A DNA stretch of 50,208 nucleotides. It comes from Tissierellia bacterium. GTDB lineage: Bacteria > Bacillota > Clostridia > Tissierellales > Sedimentibacteraceae. Numbering within the stretch: position 1 is the stretch's first letter; each line of letters opens with the position of its first letter. The notes below the pieces were generated by a model, which saw only the letters and a list, made by a program, of their open reading frames with translations, searched no databases and was not told the origin of the DNA. Location: assembly GCA_012843025.1 (NCBI GenBank), contig DURT01000082.1, positions 1 to 50,208 on the forward strand. The letters run 5' to 3'. The translations under genes were made by a program, and so were the position numbers. Positions 42,021 through 50,208 of this stretch are shown in pieces.

Positions 42021-42483
42021 TAGTCATAATGTAATTTTAGATTCTCAAATTGAAGAAATAAAAAAACAGGGAAAATTCGATTTATTAATCCATTGTGGTG
42101 ACAACTACAGTGACGGAGAAAAATTTGCCCAGAGAATAGGTATAGGAAAGGTGCTAGAAGTTCCAGGTAACTGCGACTACAAGGTTACAGATAAAGAATC
42201 AATAATTATGGAAGAAATTCAAGGAAAGAAATTTATTATTACCCACGGTCATTTGCATAATGTAAAGAGAGATATTGAAAAATTAAGAGAATTTGCAAAG
42301 AAAAATTTAGCGGAAGTAGTATTATACGGTCATACCCATGAAGCTCATAATGAAAAAATAGACAATATTTTATTTTTCAATCCAGGAAGTACTATATTTC
42401 CAAGGTATGGTCAGTCAAGTTTCGGGATATTAGAATTTACTGATGACGGATTAAAGAGTAAAATTATATTTTTCAAAAATTAA
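41998..42483 (+). CDS. YfcE/MJ0936-type metallophosphodiesterase
   Basis: The 161-residue protein is a calcineurin-like phosphoesterase with the complete metal motifs: [35 protein letters not shown] and [11 protein letters not shown]. Homologs hydrolyse phosphodiesters, though the true substrate is unknown. It starts with TTG at 41998 inside rdgB; the motif LVLSDSH begins three residues later, so no other start is possible. It is cotranscribed with rdgB and ends in a terminator ahead of uvrB. Confidence 0.92.
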   Translation: MKILVLSDSHNVILDSQIEEIKKQGKFDLLIHCGDNYSDGEKFAQRIGIGKVLEVPGNCDYKVTDKESIIMEEIQGKKFIITHGHLHNVKRDIEKLREFAKKNLAEVVLYGHTHEAHNEKIDNILFFNPGSTIFPRYGQSSFGILEFTDDGLKSKIIFFKN

Positions 42484-42485
42484 CT

Positions 42486-42516
42486 GCCTTTCAAACAAGA
42501 AGGGCTGGTTTTTTAT
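42486..42516 (+). terminator. Terminator of the rdgB operon
   Basis: GCCTTTC pairs with GAAGGGC (one wobble) around a 6-base loop, followed by a run of T residues. Confidence 0.7.
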
Positions 42517-42544
42517 TGACTTAGGAGAGCAAAAATTATATAAT
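42516..42544 (+). promoter_or_regulatory. uvrB: Sigma-A promoter of uvrB
   Basis: TTGACT at 42516-42521, 17 bp, TATAAT at 42539-42544. Confidence 0.85.
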
Positions 42545-42548
42545 GATG

Positions 42549-42561
42549 CGAACATACGTTT
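42549..42561. promoter_or_regulatory. LexA/DinR SOS box
   Basis: CGAACATACGTTT fits the Gram-positive LexA (DinR) consensus CGAAC-RNRY-GTTY at every position. It begins 4 bases after the -10 box, so bound LexA would block transcription of uvrB (and probably uvrA) until DNA damage. Confidence 0.88.
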
Positions 42562-42580
42562 ACTGAAAGAAGGGAAGCTC

Positions 42581-44563
42581 ATGAGTAAATTTAAAATTAA
42601 ATCGGAATTTAAACCAACTGGTGACCAACCGGAAGCTATCGAAAAAATTGTTGAAGGTTTAAAGAAGAATTATAAATATCAGACTCTTTTAGGGGTTACT
42701 GGTTCAGGAAAAACATTTACTATGGCAAATATTATTGAAAAAGTTCAAAAACCAACCTTGGTCTTAGCTCATAACAAGACCTTGGCTGCCCAGTTATGCT
42801 CTGAGTTCAAAGAATTCTTCCCTGATAATGCAGTAGAATACTTCGTATCCTACTATGATTACTATCAGCCAGAAGCTTATGTGCCCAGCAGTGATACATT
42901 TATAGAAAAAGACGCATCCATAAATGATGAAATAGATAAATTGAGACACTCTGCAACAGCAGCACTTTTTGAAAGGAAAGACGTAATAATAGTAGCAAGT
43001 GTTTCTTGTATATATGGACTGGGAAGTCCTATCGACTATGAAAATCTTGTTATTTCCCTCAGGCCGGGAATGATTAAGGACAGGGAGGAAGTAATAAGAA
43101 AACTTGTAGAAATTCAATATAAAAGAAACGACATAGCATTTACCAGAGGAACATTCAGAGTAAGAGGAGATACGGTGGAAATATTTCCTGCATCTTCTTC
43201 TGAAAATGCCGTAAGAGTGGAGTTCTTTGGGGATGAAATTGACCGAATTACTGAGATTAACACAGTTACGGGTGAAATCTTAGGAAGAAGAAACCATGTT
43301 TCCATATTTCCTGCAACTCACTATGCCACCACCGAAGAGAATATAAACAGAGCTGTGGAGAGTATAAAAGTGGAATTAGAGGAAAGACTGAAATATTTTG
43401 AAAGAGAAAATAAACTTTTGGAAATGCAAAGGTTAGAACAAAGAACCAACTACGATATTGAAATGCTCAAAGAAATGGGTTACTGCAATGGCATTGAAAA
43501 TTATTCGAGACATATAAATAATCTTAAGCCTGGTATGAGACCCTTTACCTTGTTAGATTACTTTCCAAAGGATTACTTGATGATTATAGATGAGTCCCAT
43601 GTATCCATTCCTCAGGTAAGAGGAATGTACAACGGAGACAGGGCGAGAAAGACCACTTTAGTGGAATATGGTTTCAGACTACCATCAGCCTTGGATAACA
43701 GACCCTTAAAATTCGATGAATTTGAAAGTTTAATTAATCAAGCAATATTTGTAAGCGCTACTCCAGGCCCTTACGAAAAAGAGAATTCACAAAATGTTGT
43801 AGAGCAAATTATTCGTCCAACGGGACTGTTAGACCCTCCTATTTATGTCAGACCTGTTGAAAATCAAATAGATGATTTAATAAGTGAAATAAAGAAATCC
43901 ACGGATAAAAATCAGAGAGTATTAGTTACAACTCTTACTAAAAAAATGGCGGAAGATTTAACAGATTATTTTAAAAGTATTGGAATTAAGGTCAGATACC
44001 TTCACTCTGACATTGATACTTTGGAAAGAATGGAAATAATCAGGGACCTTCGTATAGGGAAGTTTGATGTGTTGGTTGGAATAAACCTTTTAAGAGAAGG
44101 TTTGGATTTGCCAGAAGTTTCCTTGGTTGCAATACTTGATGCGGACAAAGAAGGATTCCTTCGTTCGGAAACATCACTTATACAGACAGTAGGAAGAGCT
44201 GCCCGAAATGTTGACGGGAGAGTAGTTATGTATGCGGATAAAATTACCGGGTCAATGGAAAGGGCAATCTATGAAACCAACAGAAGAAGAGAAATTCAGG
44301 ATAAATACAACAAAGAACACAATATTACACCTAAGACTGTAACTAAGGGAGTACGGGATGTAATAGAAGCAACAAAAGCTGCAGAGGAAGAAGCTGATTA
44401 CAAAGTAAAAGATAAGGATATGGACGTAAGAGAATATATTATAGAATTAGAAAAAGAAATGCTTAAAGCTGCAGAGAATTTAGAATTTGAAAAAGCAGCT
44501 CATTATAGAGATGAAATAAAAGATTTACAGAAGAAGTATAAGATAGAATTAATGAGAAATTAA
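42581..44563 (+). CDS. uvrB: Excinuclease ABC subunit B
   Basis: UvrB is the helicase-like damage-verifying subunit of nucleotide excision repair. The 660-residue protein has the Walker A motif [14 protein letters not shown], the beta-hairpin region [40 protein letters not shown], the helicase motifs [15 protein letters not shown] and [13 protein letters not shown], and the C-terminal UVR motif [17 protein letters not shown] for UvrC contact. It is led by a promoter with an SOS box and followed by uvrA after 92 bases. Length is typical. Confidence 0.98.
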   Translation: MSKFKIKSEFKPTGDQPEAIEKIVEGLKKNYKYQTLLGVTGSGKTFTMANIIEKVQKPTLVLAHNKTLAAQLCSEFKEFFPDNAVEYFVSYYDYYQPEAYVPSSDTFIEKDASINDEIDKLRHSATAALFERKDVIIVASVSCIYGLGSPIDYENLVISLRPGMIKDREEVIRKLVEIQYKRNDIAFTRGTFRVRGDTVEIFPASSSENAVRVEFFGDEIDRITEINTVTGEILGRRNHVSIFPATHYATTEENINRAVESIKVELEERLKYFERENKLLEMQRLEQRTNYDIEMLKEMGYCNGIENYSRHINNLKPGMRPFTLLDYFPKDYLMIIDESHVSIPQVRGMYNGDRARKTTLVEYGFRLPSALDNRPLKFDEFESLINQAIFVSATPGPYEKENSQNVVEQIIRPTGLLDPPIYVRPVENQIDDLISEIKKSTDKNQRVLVTTLTKKMAEDLTDYFKSIGIKVRYLHSDIDTLERMEIIRDLRIGKFDVLVGINLLREGLDLPEVSLVAILDADKEGFLRSETSLIQTVGRAARNVDGRVVMYADKITGSMERAIYETNRRREIQDKYNKEHNITPKTVTKGVRDVIEATKAAEEEADYKVKDKDMDVREYIIELEKEMLKAAENLEFEKAAHYRDEIKDLQKKYKIELMRN

Positions 44564-44655
44564 AATGGTGCATTCTTTTATTAAGACAAGGTATACCTCT
44601 TGATAGGGATATTTCCACGAGGAATGTTCCTATTCAATTTTAGAAAGGAAAAATT

Positions 44656-47469
44656 ATGGACAAAATTATTATAAAAGGAGCTAAGGAAAACAACCTTAAA
44701 AATATAAGTGTTGAACTTCCCAGAAATAAATTAATAGTTTTTACGGGAGTCAGCGGTTCTGGAAAAACATCTCTTGCTTTTGACACTATTTATGCAGAAG
44801 GACAAAGACGCTATGTAGAAAGTCTGTCTTCCTATGCAAGAATGTTTTTAGGACAGATGGATAAGCCTAATGTGGAATCAATTGAAGGACTGTCTCCTGC
44901 AATTTCCATAGACCAAAAATCAACAAATAAAAACCCTCGTTCCACAGTGGGAACAATTACAGAAATATACGATTACTACAGACTTTTGTTTGCACGTATA
45001 GGAGTTCCTCACTGTCCTAAGTGCGGAAAGCCAATAACTACTCAAACTGTAGACCAAATAACGGACAAAGTTTTAGAATATGAAGAAAGAACTAGAATTC
45101 AAGTTTTAGCACCAATGGTAAGGGACGCTAAGGGAACCCATAAGAGATTATTGGAAAACATTAAAAAAGAAGGCTTTGTAAGAGTACGTATTGATGGAGA
45201 AATATATGAATTAGAAGAAGAAATAGAGTTGGATAAAAATAAAAAACACAGTATAGCAGTAGTTATAGACAGACTTATTGTTAAAGAAGGTATACAAAAA
45301 AGACTTGTTGATTCTGTGGAGACGGCTTTAGAGTTATCAGGTGGTATGGTACTTATTGATGTAATAGGTCAGGAAGAACTGTTAATGAGCACTAAGTTTG
45401 CATGTACAGACTGCAATATAGGTTTTGGAGAAATTTCCCCCAGAATGTTCTCTTTTAACAACCCCATAGGAGCATGTAAAACTTGTAATGGTATAGGAGT
45501 TAAAAGAGAAATAGATGTAGATTTAGTAATCCCTGACTATTCAAAGACAATAGCTGAAAGAGCAATTGTTCCCTTTGGTGCTGAGGAAGACGGATATTAT
45601 TATCAAGTGTTTGCTGGTTTAGCAAAGCAACACGGTTTTGATATTTCCAAACCTCTTTCTGAAGCTCCCAAGGAATTTATCCAAGAAATCCTGTACGGAA
45701 CCAATGGTAGAGAAATAAAAATAAACTTTGTAAGTAAGTTCCAAGGCCCCAGAGAGTATGTAAGGGAATTTGAAGGAGTTGTAAACAATCTTCAGAGAAG
45801 GTACAACGAAACAAGATCTCCAGAAATGAGGGAATGGATAGAAGAATATATGTACGAAAGTCCCTGCCCTGACTGTAAAGGAGCAAGATTAAATCCCATA
45901 AGCCTTGCTGTAAAAATAAATAATAAGAATATTTACGAAGTTACCCAGCTTTCTGTGGAAAAAAGTCTTAAATTTTTCAAAGAGCTAAAACTAAGTCCTA
46001 TTGATAAAGTTATAGGAGGACAGATTATTAAGGAAATTAACTCCCGATTACAATTTTTATCAGATGTAGGGCTTAATTATCTCACTTTGGAAAGAAATGC
46101 AGGCACATTGTCAGGAGGAGAATCCCAGCGTATAAGACTGGCAACCCAAATAGGTTCCAGTTTAACGGGAGTACTCTATGTCTTGGATGAGCCCAGTATT
46201 GGCCTTCATCAGCGGGATAATACCATGCTTATTAAAACCCTGCGAAACCTTACAGATTTAGGCAATACGGTTATAGTGGTGGAGCATGACCAGGAAACCA
46301 TGGAAAATGCAGATTATATCTTAGATATAGGTCCTGGTGCAGGAATTCACGGAGGAGAAGTTGTTGCCTTCGGCACTTATGAAGAAGTTAAAAATAACGT
46401 AGAATCAATAACAGGACAATATTTAAGCGGTAAGAAAAAAATAGAAGTTCCTAAAGTAAGAAGAAAGCCTGAAAAATTTATAGAAATAAAAGGAGCTAAG
46501 GAAAATAATCTTAAAAATATAGATGTGAAAATTCCCTTAGGAGTAATGTGCTGTGTAACAGGTGTTTCTGGTTCTGGTAAAAGTTCTCTAGTAAATGAAA
46601 TACTGTCAAAGGGTCTTCATCAAAAACTATTCAAGAATACAAATAAACCAGGAAAGTTCGATGAAATGCTGGGTATTGAAAATGTGGATAAAATTATTAC
46701 CATAGACCAATCTCCCATTGGAAGGACACCCAGATCAAATCCAGCCACTTACACAGGAGTGTTTGACTATATCAGAGACGTTTATGCCATGACCTTGGAA
46801 GCTAAGGAAAGGGGCTATAAAAAGGGAAGATTCAGTTTCAACGTAAAAGGCGGCAGATGTGAAGCCTGTCGTGGTGATGGAATTTTAAAAATTGAAATGC
46901 ACTTCCTTCCCGACGTATACGTTCCTTGCGACATATGTAAAGGGAAGAGATATAACCGAGAAACTTTGGAAGTAAAATACAAGGGTAAAAACATTGCCGA
47001 TGTCTTGGATATGACTGTAGATGAAGCCTTGGAGTTTTTTGAAAATATTCCTAAGATTCATAATAAAATTCAGACCCTTAAAGATGTGGGGTTAGGATAT
47101 CTTAGATTAGGTCAGCCTTCTCCGGAATTGTCGGGAGGAGAAGCTCAGAGGGTTAAATTAGCATATGAGTTAAGCAAGAGAGGAACAGGAAATACTGTCT
47201 ACGTATTGGATGAACCTACTACTGGCCTCCATATAGCTGATATTCATATGCTGGTTGAAGTATTAAACAGGTTAGTTGAAGCAGGTAATTCAGTTATAAT
47301 TATCGAGCATAATTTAGATGTAATTAAAACAGCAGATTACATTATAGACTTAGGTCCTGAAGGAGGGGACGGGGGAGGAACAATAGTAGCAGAAGGAACT
47401 CCCGAAGAAATTGCTAAAGTAAAAGAATCCTATACGGGACAATATTTGAAGAAAGTACTAAATGATTAA
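44656..47469 (+). CDS. uvrA: Excinuclease ABC subunit A
   Basis: UvrA recognises DNA damage as a dimer and loads UvrB. The 937-residue protein shows two ABC ATPase modules: Walker [16 protein letters not shown] and [15 protein letters not shown], signature [12 protein letters not shown] and [12 protein letters not shown], and Walker [12 protein letters not shown] and [11 protein letters not shown]. Zinc motifs [13 protein letters not shown] with [15 protein letters not shown] and CEACRGDG with CDICKG are complete. It follows uvrB with a gap holding an unterminated hairpin (about 44600-44633), so both genes are probably in one SOS operon, with attenuation possible. Confidence 0.98.
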   Translation: MDKIIIKGAKENNLKNISVELPRNKLIVFTGVSGSGKTSLAFDTIYAEGQRRYVESLSSYARMFLGQMDKPNVESIEGLSPAISIDQKSTNKNPRSTVGTITEIYDYYRLLFARIGVPHCPKCGKPITTQTVDQITDKVLEYEERTRIQVLAPMVRDAKGTHKRLLENIKKEGFVRVRIDGEIYELEEEIELDKNKKHSIAVVIDRLIVKEGIQKRLVDSVETALELSGGMVLIDVIGQEELLMSTKFACTDCNIGFGEISPRMFSFNNPIGACKTCNGIGVKREIDVDLVIPDYSKTIAERAIVPFGAEEDGYYYQVFAGLAKQHGFDISKPLSEAPKEFIQEILYGTNGREIKINFVSKFQGPREYVREFEGVVNNLQRRYNETRSPEMREWIEEYMYESPCPDCKGARLNPISLAVKINNKNIYEVTQLSVEKSLKFFKELKLSPIDKVIGGQIIKEINSRLQFLSDVGLNYLTLERNAGTLSGGESQRIRLATQIGSSLTGVLYVLDEPSIGLHQRDNTMLIKTLRNLTDLGNTVIVVEHDQETMENADYILDIGPGAGIHGGEVVAFGTYEEVKNNVESITGQYLSGKKKIEVPKVRRKPEKFIEIKGAKENNLKNIDVKIPLGVMCCVTGVSGSGKSSLVNEILSKGLHQKLFKNTNKPGKFDEMLGIENVDKIITIDQSPIGRTPRSNPATYTGVFDYIRDVYAMTLEAKERGYKKGRFSFNVKGGRCEACRGDGILKIEMHFLPDVYVPCDICKGKRYNRETLEVKYKGKNIADVLDMTVDEALEFFENIPKIHNKIQTLKDVGLGYLRLGQPSPELSGGEAQRVKLAYELSKRGTGNTVYVLDEPTTGLHIADIHMLVEVLNRLVEAGNSVIIIEHNLDVIKTADYIIDLGPEGGDGGGTIVAEGTPEEIAKVKESYTGQYLKKVLND

Positions 47470-47500
47470 GCCATTCAAATTCTTACTTGAATGGCCTTTT
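47470..47500 (+). terminator. Terminator of uvrBA
   Basis: GCCATTCAA, loop, TTGAATGGC (9-bp stem), then CTTTTCT. Confidence 0.82.
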
Positions 47501-47531
47501 CTGTCTATGGGTGAAGAAAAAGAATACTGGA

Positions 47532-48896
47532 CTACAATATAATTATAGCCATTAATATAGTTGCTGCTATTCCACATAGTACTGGCATTAAATTTTTTCT
47601 TGCTAGTTCTTGAGGACTAATATTACATATTGCTGCCACGGGAATAACAGCCCAGGGAATAATAGTTCCTCCATCTACCCAAACAGTGATTATTTGACCT
47701 AAGGCTGCTAATCCTGCCATGTTAATTTCAATTACATTAGAAAATGTATAGGCCAAGGTTCCAACTATGGGCAGGCCGGAAAATCCTGAACCGTCTAATC
47801 CAGTGATAACAGCTACTGCAGATTGGGTTAGTACTGTTGAAAGTTTTGTCATCTGAATTTTTTCAGACAAGTATAAACTTATGTCGTTTAATATTCCTGG
47901 AGCCCCCTCCCCTAAAATAGCTGTAGCCCCTCCTTCATTTCCTAAGAAGAAGAACCCTCCTATAAAAATCACGGGAGCAAATACGGTTATTCCAAACTTA
48001 AACCCTTCTCTTATATAATCCACTACCATTTCAAAACCGTCTTTTAATTTAAAGCTTGTTAAAACAGTCAGCAGCATTATTATGATTGCAGTTCCTCCTA
48101 CTAGGGCTGTCGCATCCCCTCCTGCCAAATTATATTTAACCATGGCCACAATGTTTATTAAGAAAGCTATAGGGGTCAAAATTGCCACGTACTTTGCTGT
48201 TTTATTCTGGATTATTACTGTTTTATCCTCTTCTTCACTATAGTGGGATAATTGTGGATTCCTTTTCAAATCTCTTTTCATCAGTACAAAAGCAGTAACT
48301 ACAGTAACTATTGACATGGTAAGCCATAGGGGAATTGATGCCGCAATAACCTCTGGTACTTCTATACCTGCACCAGCAGCTGTAATAGTCGGTGCTCCTT
48401 GAATAAAAAAGTCGCTGGAAAGTGCAATGCCGTGACCGAATAAGTTCATAGCAACTGCAGCATATATAACGGGGAGACCTGTGGCTACTGCAGCTGGCAG
48501 CAGTACGGCACCAATTAAGGGAACTGCGGGACTAGGCCATACAAGCCATGAAACTACCATCATAGCAACTCCGATTCCCCAAAAAGCCATGGTTTGATTT
48601 ATCATAACTTTCTTAATAGGTGCCATAATCAAGGTATCTGCCCCTACTGCCTGAAGGGCTTTTGACATGGCTACTACCAGTGAAATAATAACAATAACTC
48701 CCCAAAATTCATTACCAGCAAAAATGACAGTGTTAAAAATTGATTGAATAGCAAAGACAGGACTGCCGGAATAAAGAAAACCCATGGCAAAAATCCCTAT
48801 AATACAAGGAATTACAATTTCTTTTTTCATAAGCATGATAAACAAAATAATTGCTACCATTATCATGTAAAGGTAGTGAAGAGAAGTTAAGACCAT
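47532..48896 (-). CDS. Multi-pass permease of the ion-transporter type
   Basis: The 454-residue protein is almost entirely hydrophobic with about 12 membrane segments and has a hydrophilic loop near residues 210-235 (MKRDLKRNPQLSHYSEEEDK). Motifs such as SLVVAMSKALQAVGADTLIM, VWPSPAVPLIGAVLLPAA, GHGIALSSDFFIQGAPTITAAGAG and LDGSGFSGLPIVGTLA recall the ion-transporter superfamily (NhaC, DcuC or CitM-like), often sodium- or proton-coupled carriers for organic or amino acids. No substrate can be assigned. It starts at 48896 with AGGAGG and has an unlinked neighbour. Confidence 0.7.
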   Translation of the reverse strand: MVLTSLHYLYMIMVAIILFIMLMKKEIVIPCIIGIFAMGFLYSGSPVFAIQSIFNTVIFAGNEFWGVIVIISLVVAMSKALQAVGADTLIMAPIKKVMINQTMAFWGIGVAMMVVSWLVWPSPAVPLIGAVLLPAAVATGLPVIYAAVAMNLFGHGIALSSDFFIQGAPTITAAGAGIEVPEVIAASIPLWLTMSIVTVVTAFVLMKRDLKRNPQLSHYSEEEDKTVIIQNKTAKYVAILTPIAFLINIVAMVKYNLAGGDATALVGGTAIIIMLLTVLTSFKLKDGFEMVVDYIREGFKFGITVFAPVIFIGGFFFLGNEGGATAILGEGAPGILNDISLYLSEKIQMTKLSTVLTQSAVAVITGLDGSGFSGLPIVGTLAYTFSNVIEINMAGLAALGQIITVWVDGGTIIPWAVIPVAAICNISPQELARKNLMPVLCGIAATILMAIIIL

Positions 48897-48987
48897 AATT
48901 TACCTCCTTAGAATTAAGAGTAAGGGAACGCATCGGAAGAATACTTAGGGTTACATTACCTGCCGGTGGGTTCCCATACTTATGTAC

Positions 48988-50048
48988 CTAGGTATAGAGG
49001 TTAATTATTTCGTTAAAGACTTGGTCAACACCTTGGAAATCCATGCTGTTAACATAGAAAGCTTCCAAAAGATCGTGCATTTTTTTGTTGACGAGAGTTT
49101 TTCTAAGGAGTTTTTTATTAATAAATCATACAAATGAAGATTATTTTCAATTTCAGAAATTTGCGACTTAATGCCCTTAGCATCTATTATACTGTACAAA
49201 TCGAAGACTTCCTTGTAATTTATGTTCATAGGGTTTTCTGCAGTTACTATTATGAGTTTCTTTTCAGGCAAATATATATGTTGAGGTTTACTAGGATTGA
49301 GGGGTCTGTAATAACATTCAATGTCGTGACCTCTATTTAGGGCTTCCTCAAGGATCTTTTCTAAGAACATGGGAGTATAGTTAGTATCCTTACCTACTAC
49401 TGCCCATACTTCATTGTGTTCAAAGAAAAGTTCAGTGTGGCTCACATATCCGTTGGCCGTGAAAGATTCGGTGAATAATTTCCTTAAGCGTCCCCTTTTA
49501 TTTTTCCTTGAGCCTTTGAATAATTTATAAATTGCATCTTCACATAATTGGTTAAACTTACTAGTATCCATATAGGAATCATATATGGAACATATTTCAT
49601 CATATATTTTTCCCGCGGCACTTAAGTATCTGTAAGCACTTATATAATAATTGGATTTAGCTTTGCTAACCTCCATAATGGCAGCTTTATGTTTTTTTAG
49701 CTCTTGACTATTTAGGAAACTTCCTAAGTTTACAATTTCATCCACTGCCCCTGGCACAAGGGGGTCAATTACATGAGGAGCAGTGCCGTCAACAAAAAGA
49801 ACTTTCAACTCAGAAATTAATATACCGTCAAGACTTACGTTGTCGCTGGAGCAGTGTATGTATTCTATTGAACAGCCTTTTTTCTTCATCTCATTAGCAA
49901 ATTTTTTCATGAAGTGATTTTTTCCTACTCCCGGTCCTCCTTTTAGAATATAAACATGCTCTGCTTCACTGGGATCTAATAAATAATCAAAATAACTGAA
50001 AAATCCTTCAGATGTGTTATTGCCAGCAAAAAAATGTTTTTCTTTCAT
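48988..50048 (-). pseudogene. P-loop ATPase of the PRK06851 type with damaged motifs and a late frameshift
   Basis: The first 325 or so codons encode a two-part P-loop ATPase-like protein: FAGNNTSEGFFSYFDYLL, then GGPGVGKNHFMKKFANEMKK near residue 37, and in the second half RKLFTESFTANGYVSHTELFF. The first Walker A ends in GKN instead of GK(S/T). The second half, which in the family carries another P-loop, shows VVGKDTNYTPMF instead. Near codon 323 a run of seven A on the coding strand (49080-49086) breaks the frame; one extra A would restore KKMHDLLEAFYVNSMDF to a stop at 48988. The gene looks degenerate, or contains a sequence error. Function of the family is unknown. Confidence 0.6.
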
Positions 50049-50098
50049 TCCTATACCTCCTAAAGTATATTTTCGCTCTGTAAACTTAAATGAAAATT

Positions 50099-50170
50099 GA
50101 GGACTTCAATCCTCTGTGGTACAATGTTTTTGCCAGAAAACAAATACCTCCCAGAAAGGATGAAGTCCTC
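50099..50170 (+). promoter_or_regulatory. Inverted repeat sequestering a ribosome-binding site
   Basis: GAGGACTTCAATCCT at 50099-50113 is nearly the reverse complement of AGGATGAAGTCCTC at 50157-50170. The second arm contains the AAAGGA ribosome-binding site and reaches the ATG of the gene that follows, so a transcript entering from outside would hide the start. Confidence 0.5.
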
Positions 50171-50208
50171 ATGCAAAAAATTGTACCAATTAAGTGCCCA
50201 AAATGCAA
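50171..50208 (+). CDS. Start of a probable transposase (partial)
   Basis: The first 12 codons (MQKIVPIKCPKC) follow an AAAGGA at suitable spacing and run off the window. The start with KCPKC is typical of zinc-binding N-termini of IS transposases. The hairpin in its leader fits a mobile-element gene protected against read-through transcription. The family cannot be assigned from this length. Confidence 0.45.
   Translation, partial: MQKIVPIKCPKC

Noticed and set aside
1..50208. CRISPR arrays, rRNA genes and large riboswitches
   Set aside because: No regularly spaced repeats, rRNA-like segments or riboswitch cores were recognised by eye.

Overview
The window looks like the chromosome of a strictly anaerobic, endospore-forming, low-GC Firmicute of the class Clostridia or Tissierellia that ferments amino acids. 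This rests on sporulation genes (cotJA, cotJB, a broken cotJC, spoIID, spoIIQ, spoIIID, ytrH, ytrI), an anaerobic nickel CO dehydrogenase (cooS), the lysine-fermentation enzyme 3,5-diaminohexanoate dehydrogenase (kdd), rubrerythrin, a class III fructose bisphosphatase and AT-rich intergenic DNA. No species is claimed.

Region 1 (about 1-1670) is richer in GC than the rest and looks like one end of an integrated element. It carries an orphan DNA methyltransferase with an N-terminal helix-turn-helix and a small protein of a type I associate with integrated elements. It abuts the cotJ spore-coat operon (1659-2385) exactly where the manganese-catalase gene cotJC is cut off in the middle of its metal-ligand motif. 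The arrangement resembles a skin-type intervening element that might be excised during sporulation; the other half of cotJC should lie left of the window. Region 2 (2572-8000) holds an aminotransferase, tRNA-Lys(UUU), a hybrid histidine kinase, PRPP synthetase and an MreB-type protein.

Region 3 (7982-14694) is a cell-envelope block: galU, a phosphosugar mutase, two tandem paralogous secreted lysozyme-like proteins and a divergent M23 peptidase. Region 4 (14903-18768) has walJ, a small CxxH/CxxC protein, and a secreted flavoprotein reductase preceded by a 44-bp palindromic operator and followed by a TetR regulator. Region 5 (18882-25831) contains rpsF-ssb-rpsR with a recognisable S6:S18-type leader, then a sporulation block (spoIID, spoIIQ, spoIIID), small membrane and redox proteins, and an arginine-rich internally duplicated protein with a possible +1 frameshift site.

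Region 6 (26033-34338) is metabolic: cooS; kdd behind a near-ideal sigma-54 promoter; an operon of ornithine-cyclodeaminase-like protein, aminotransferase, threonine-dehydratase-like protein and an M20 amidohydrolase that has lost its middle; and arginase. Arginase plus an ornithine-cyclodeaminase-like enzyme could convert arginine through ornithine to proline, a classic Stickland acceptor. Region 7 (34430-41296) has a DUF2935 protein, rubrerythrin, fbp, ytrH-ytrI and a multi-domain glucosaminidase. Region 8 (41406-50208) has rdgB, a phosphodiesterase, uvrB-uvrA with a LexA-type box on the uvrB promoter, a permease, a decaying P-loop ATPase gene, and the start of a probable transposase whose ribosome-binding site lies in a hairpin.

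Functions are read from motifs and family memory; no database search was possible.
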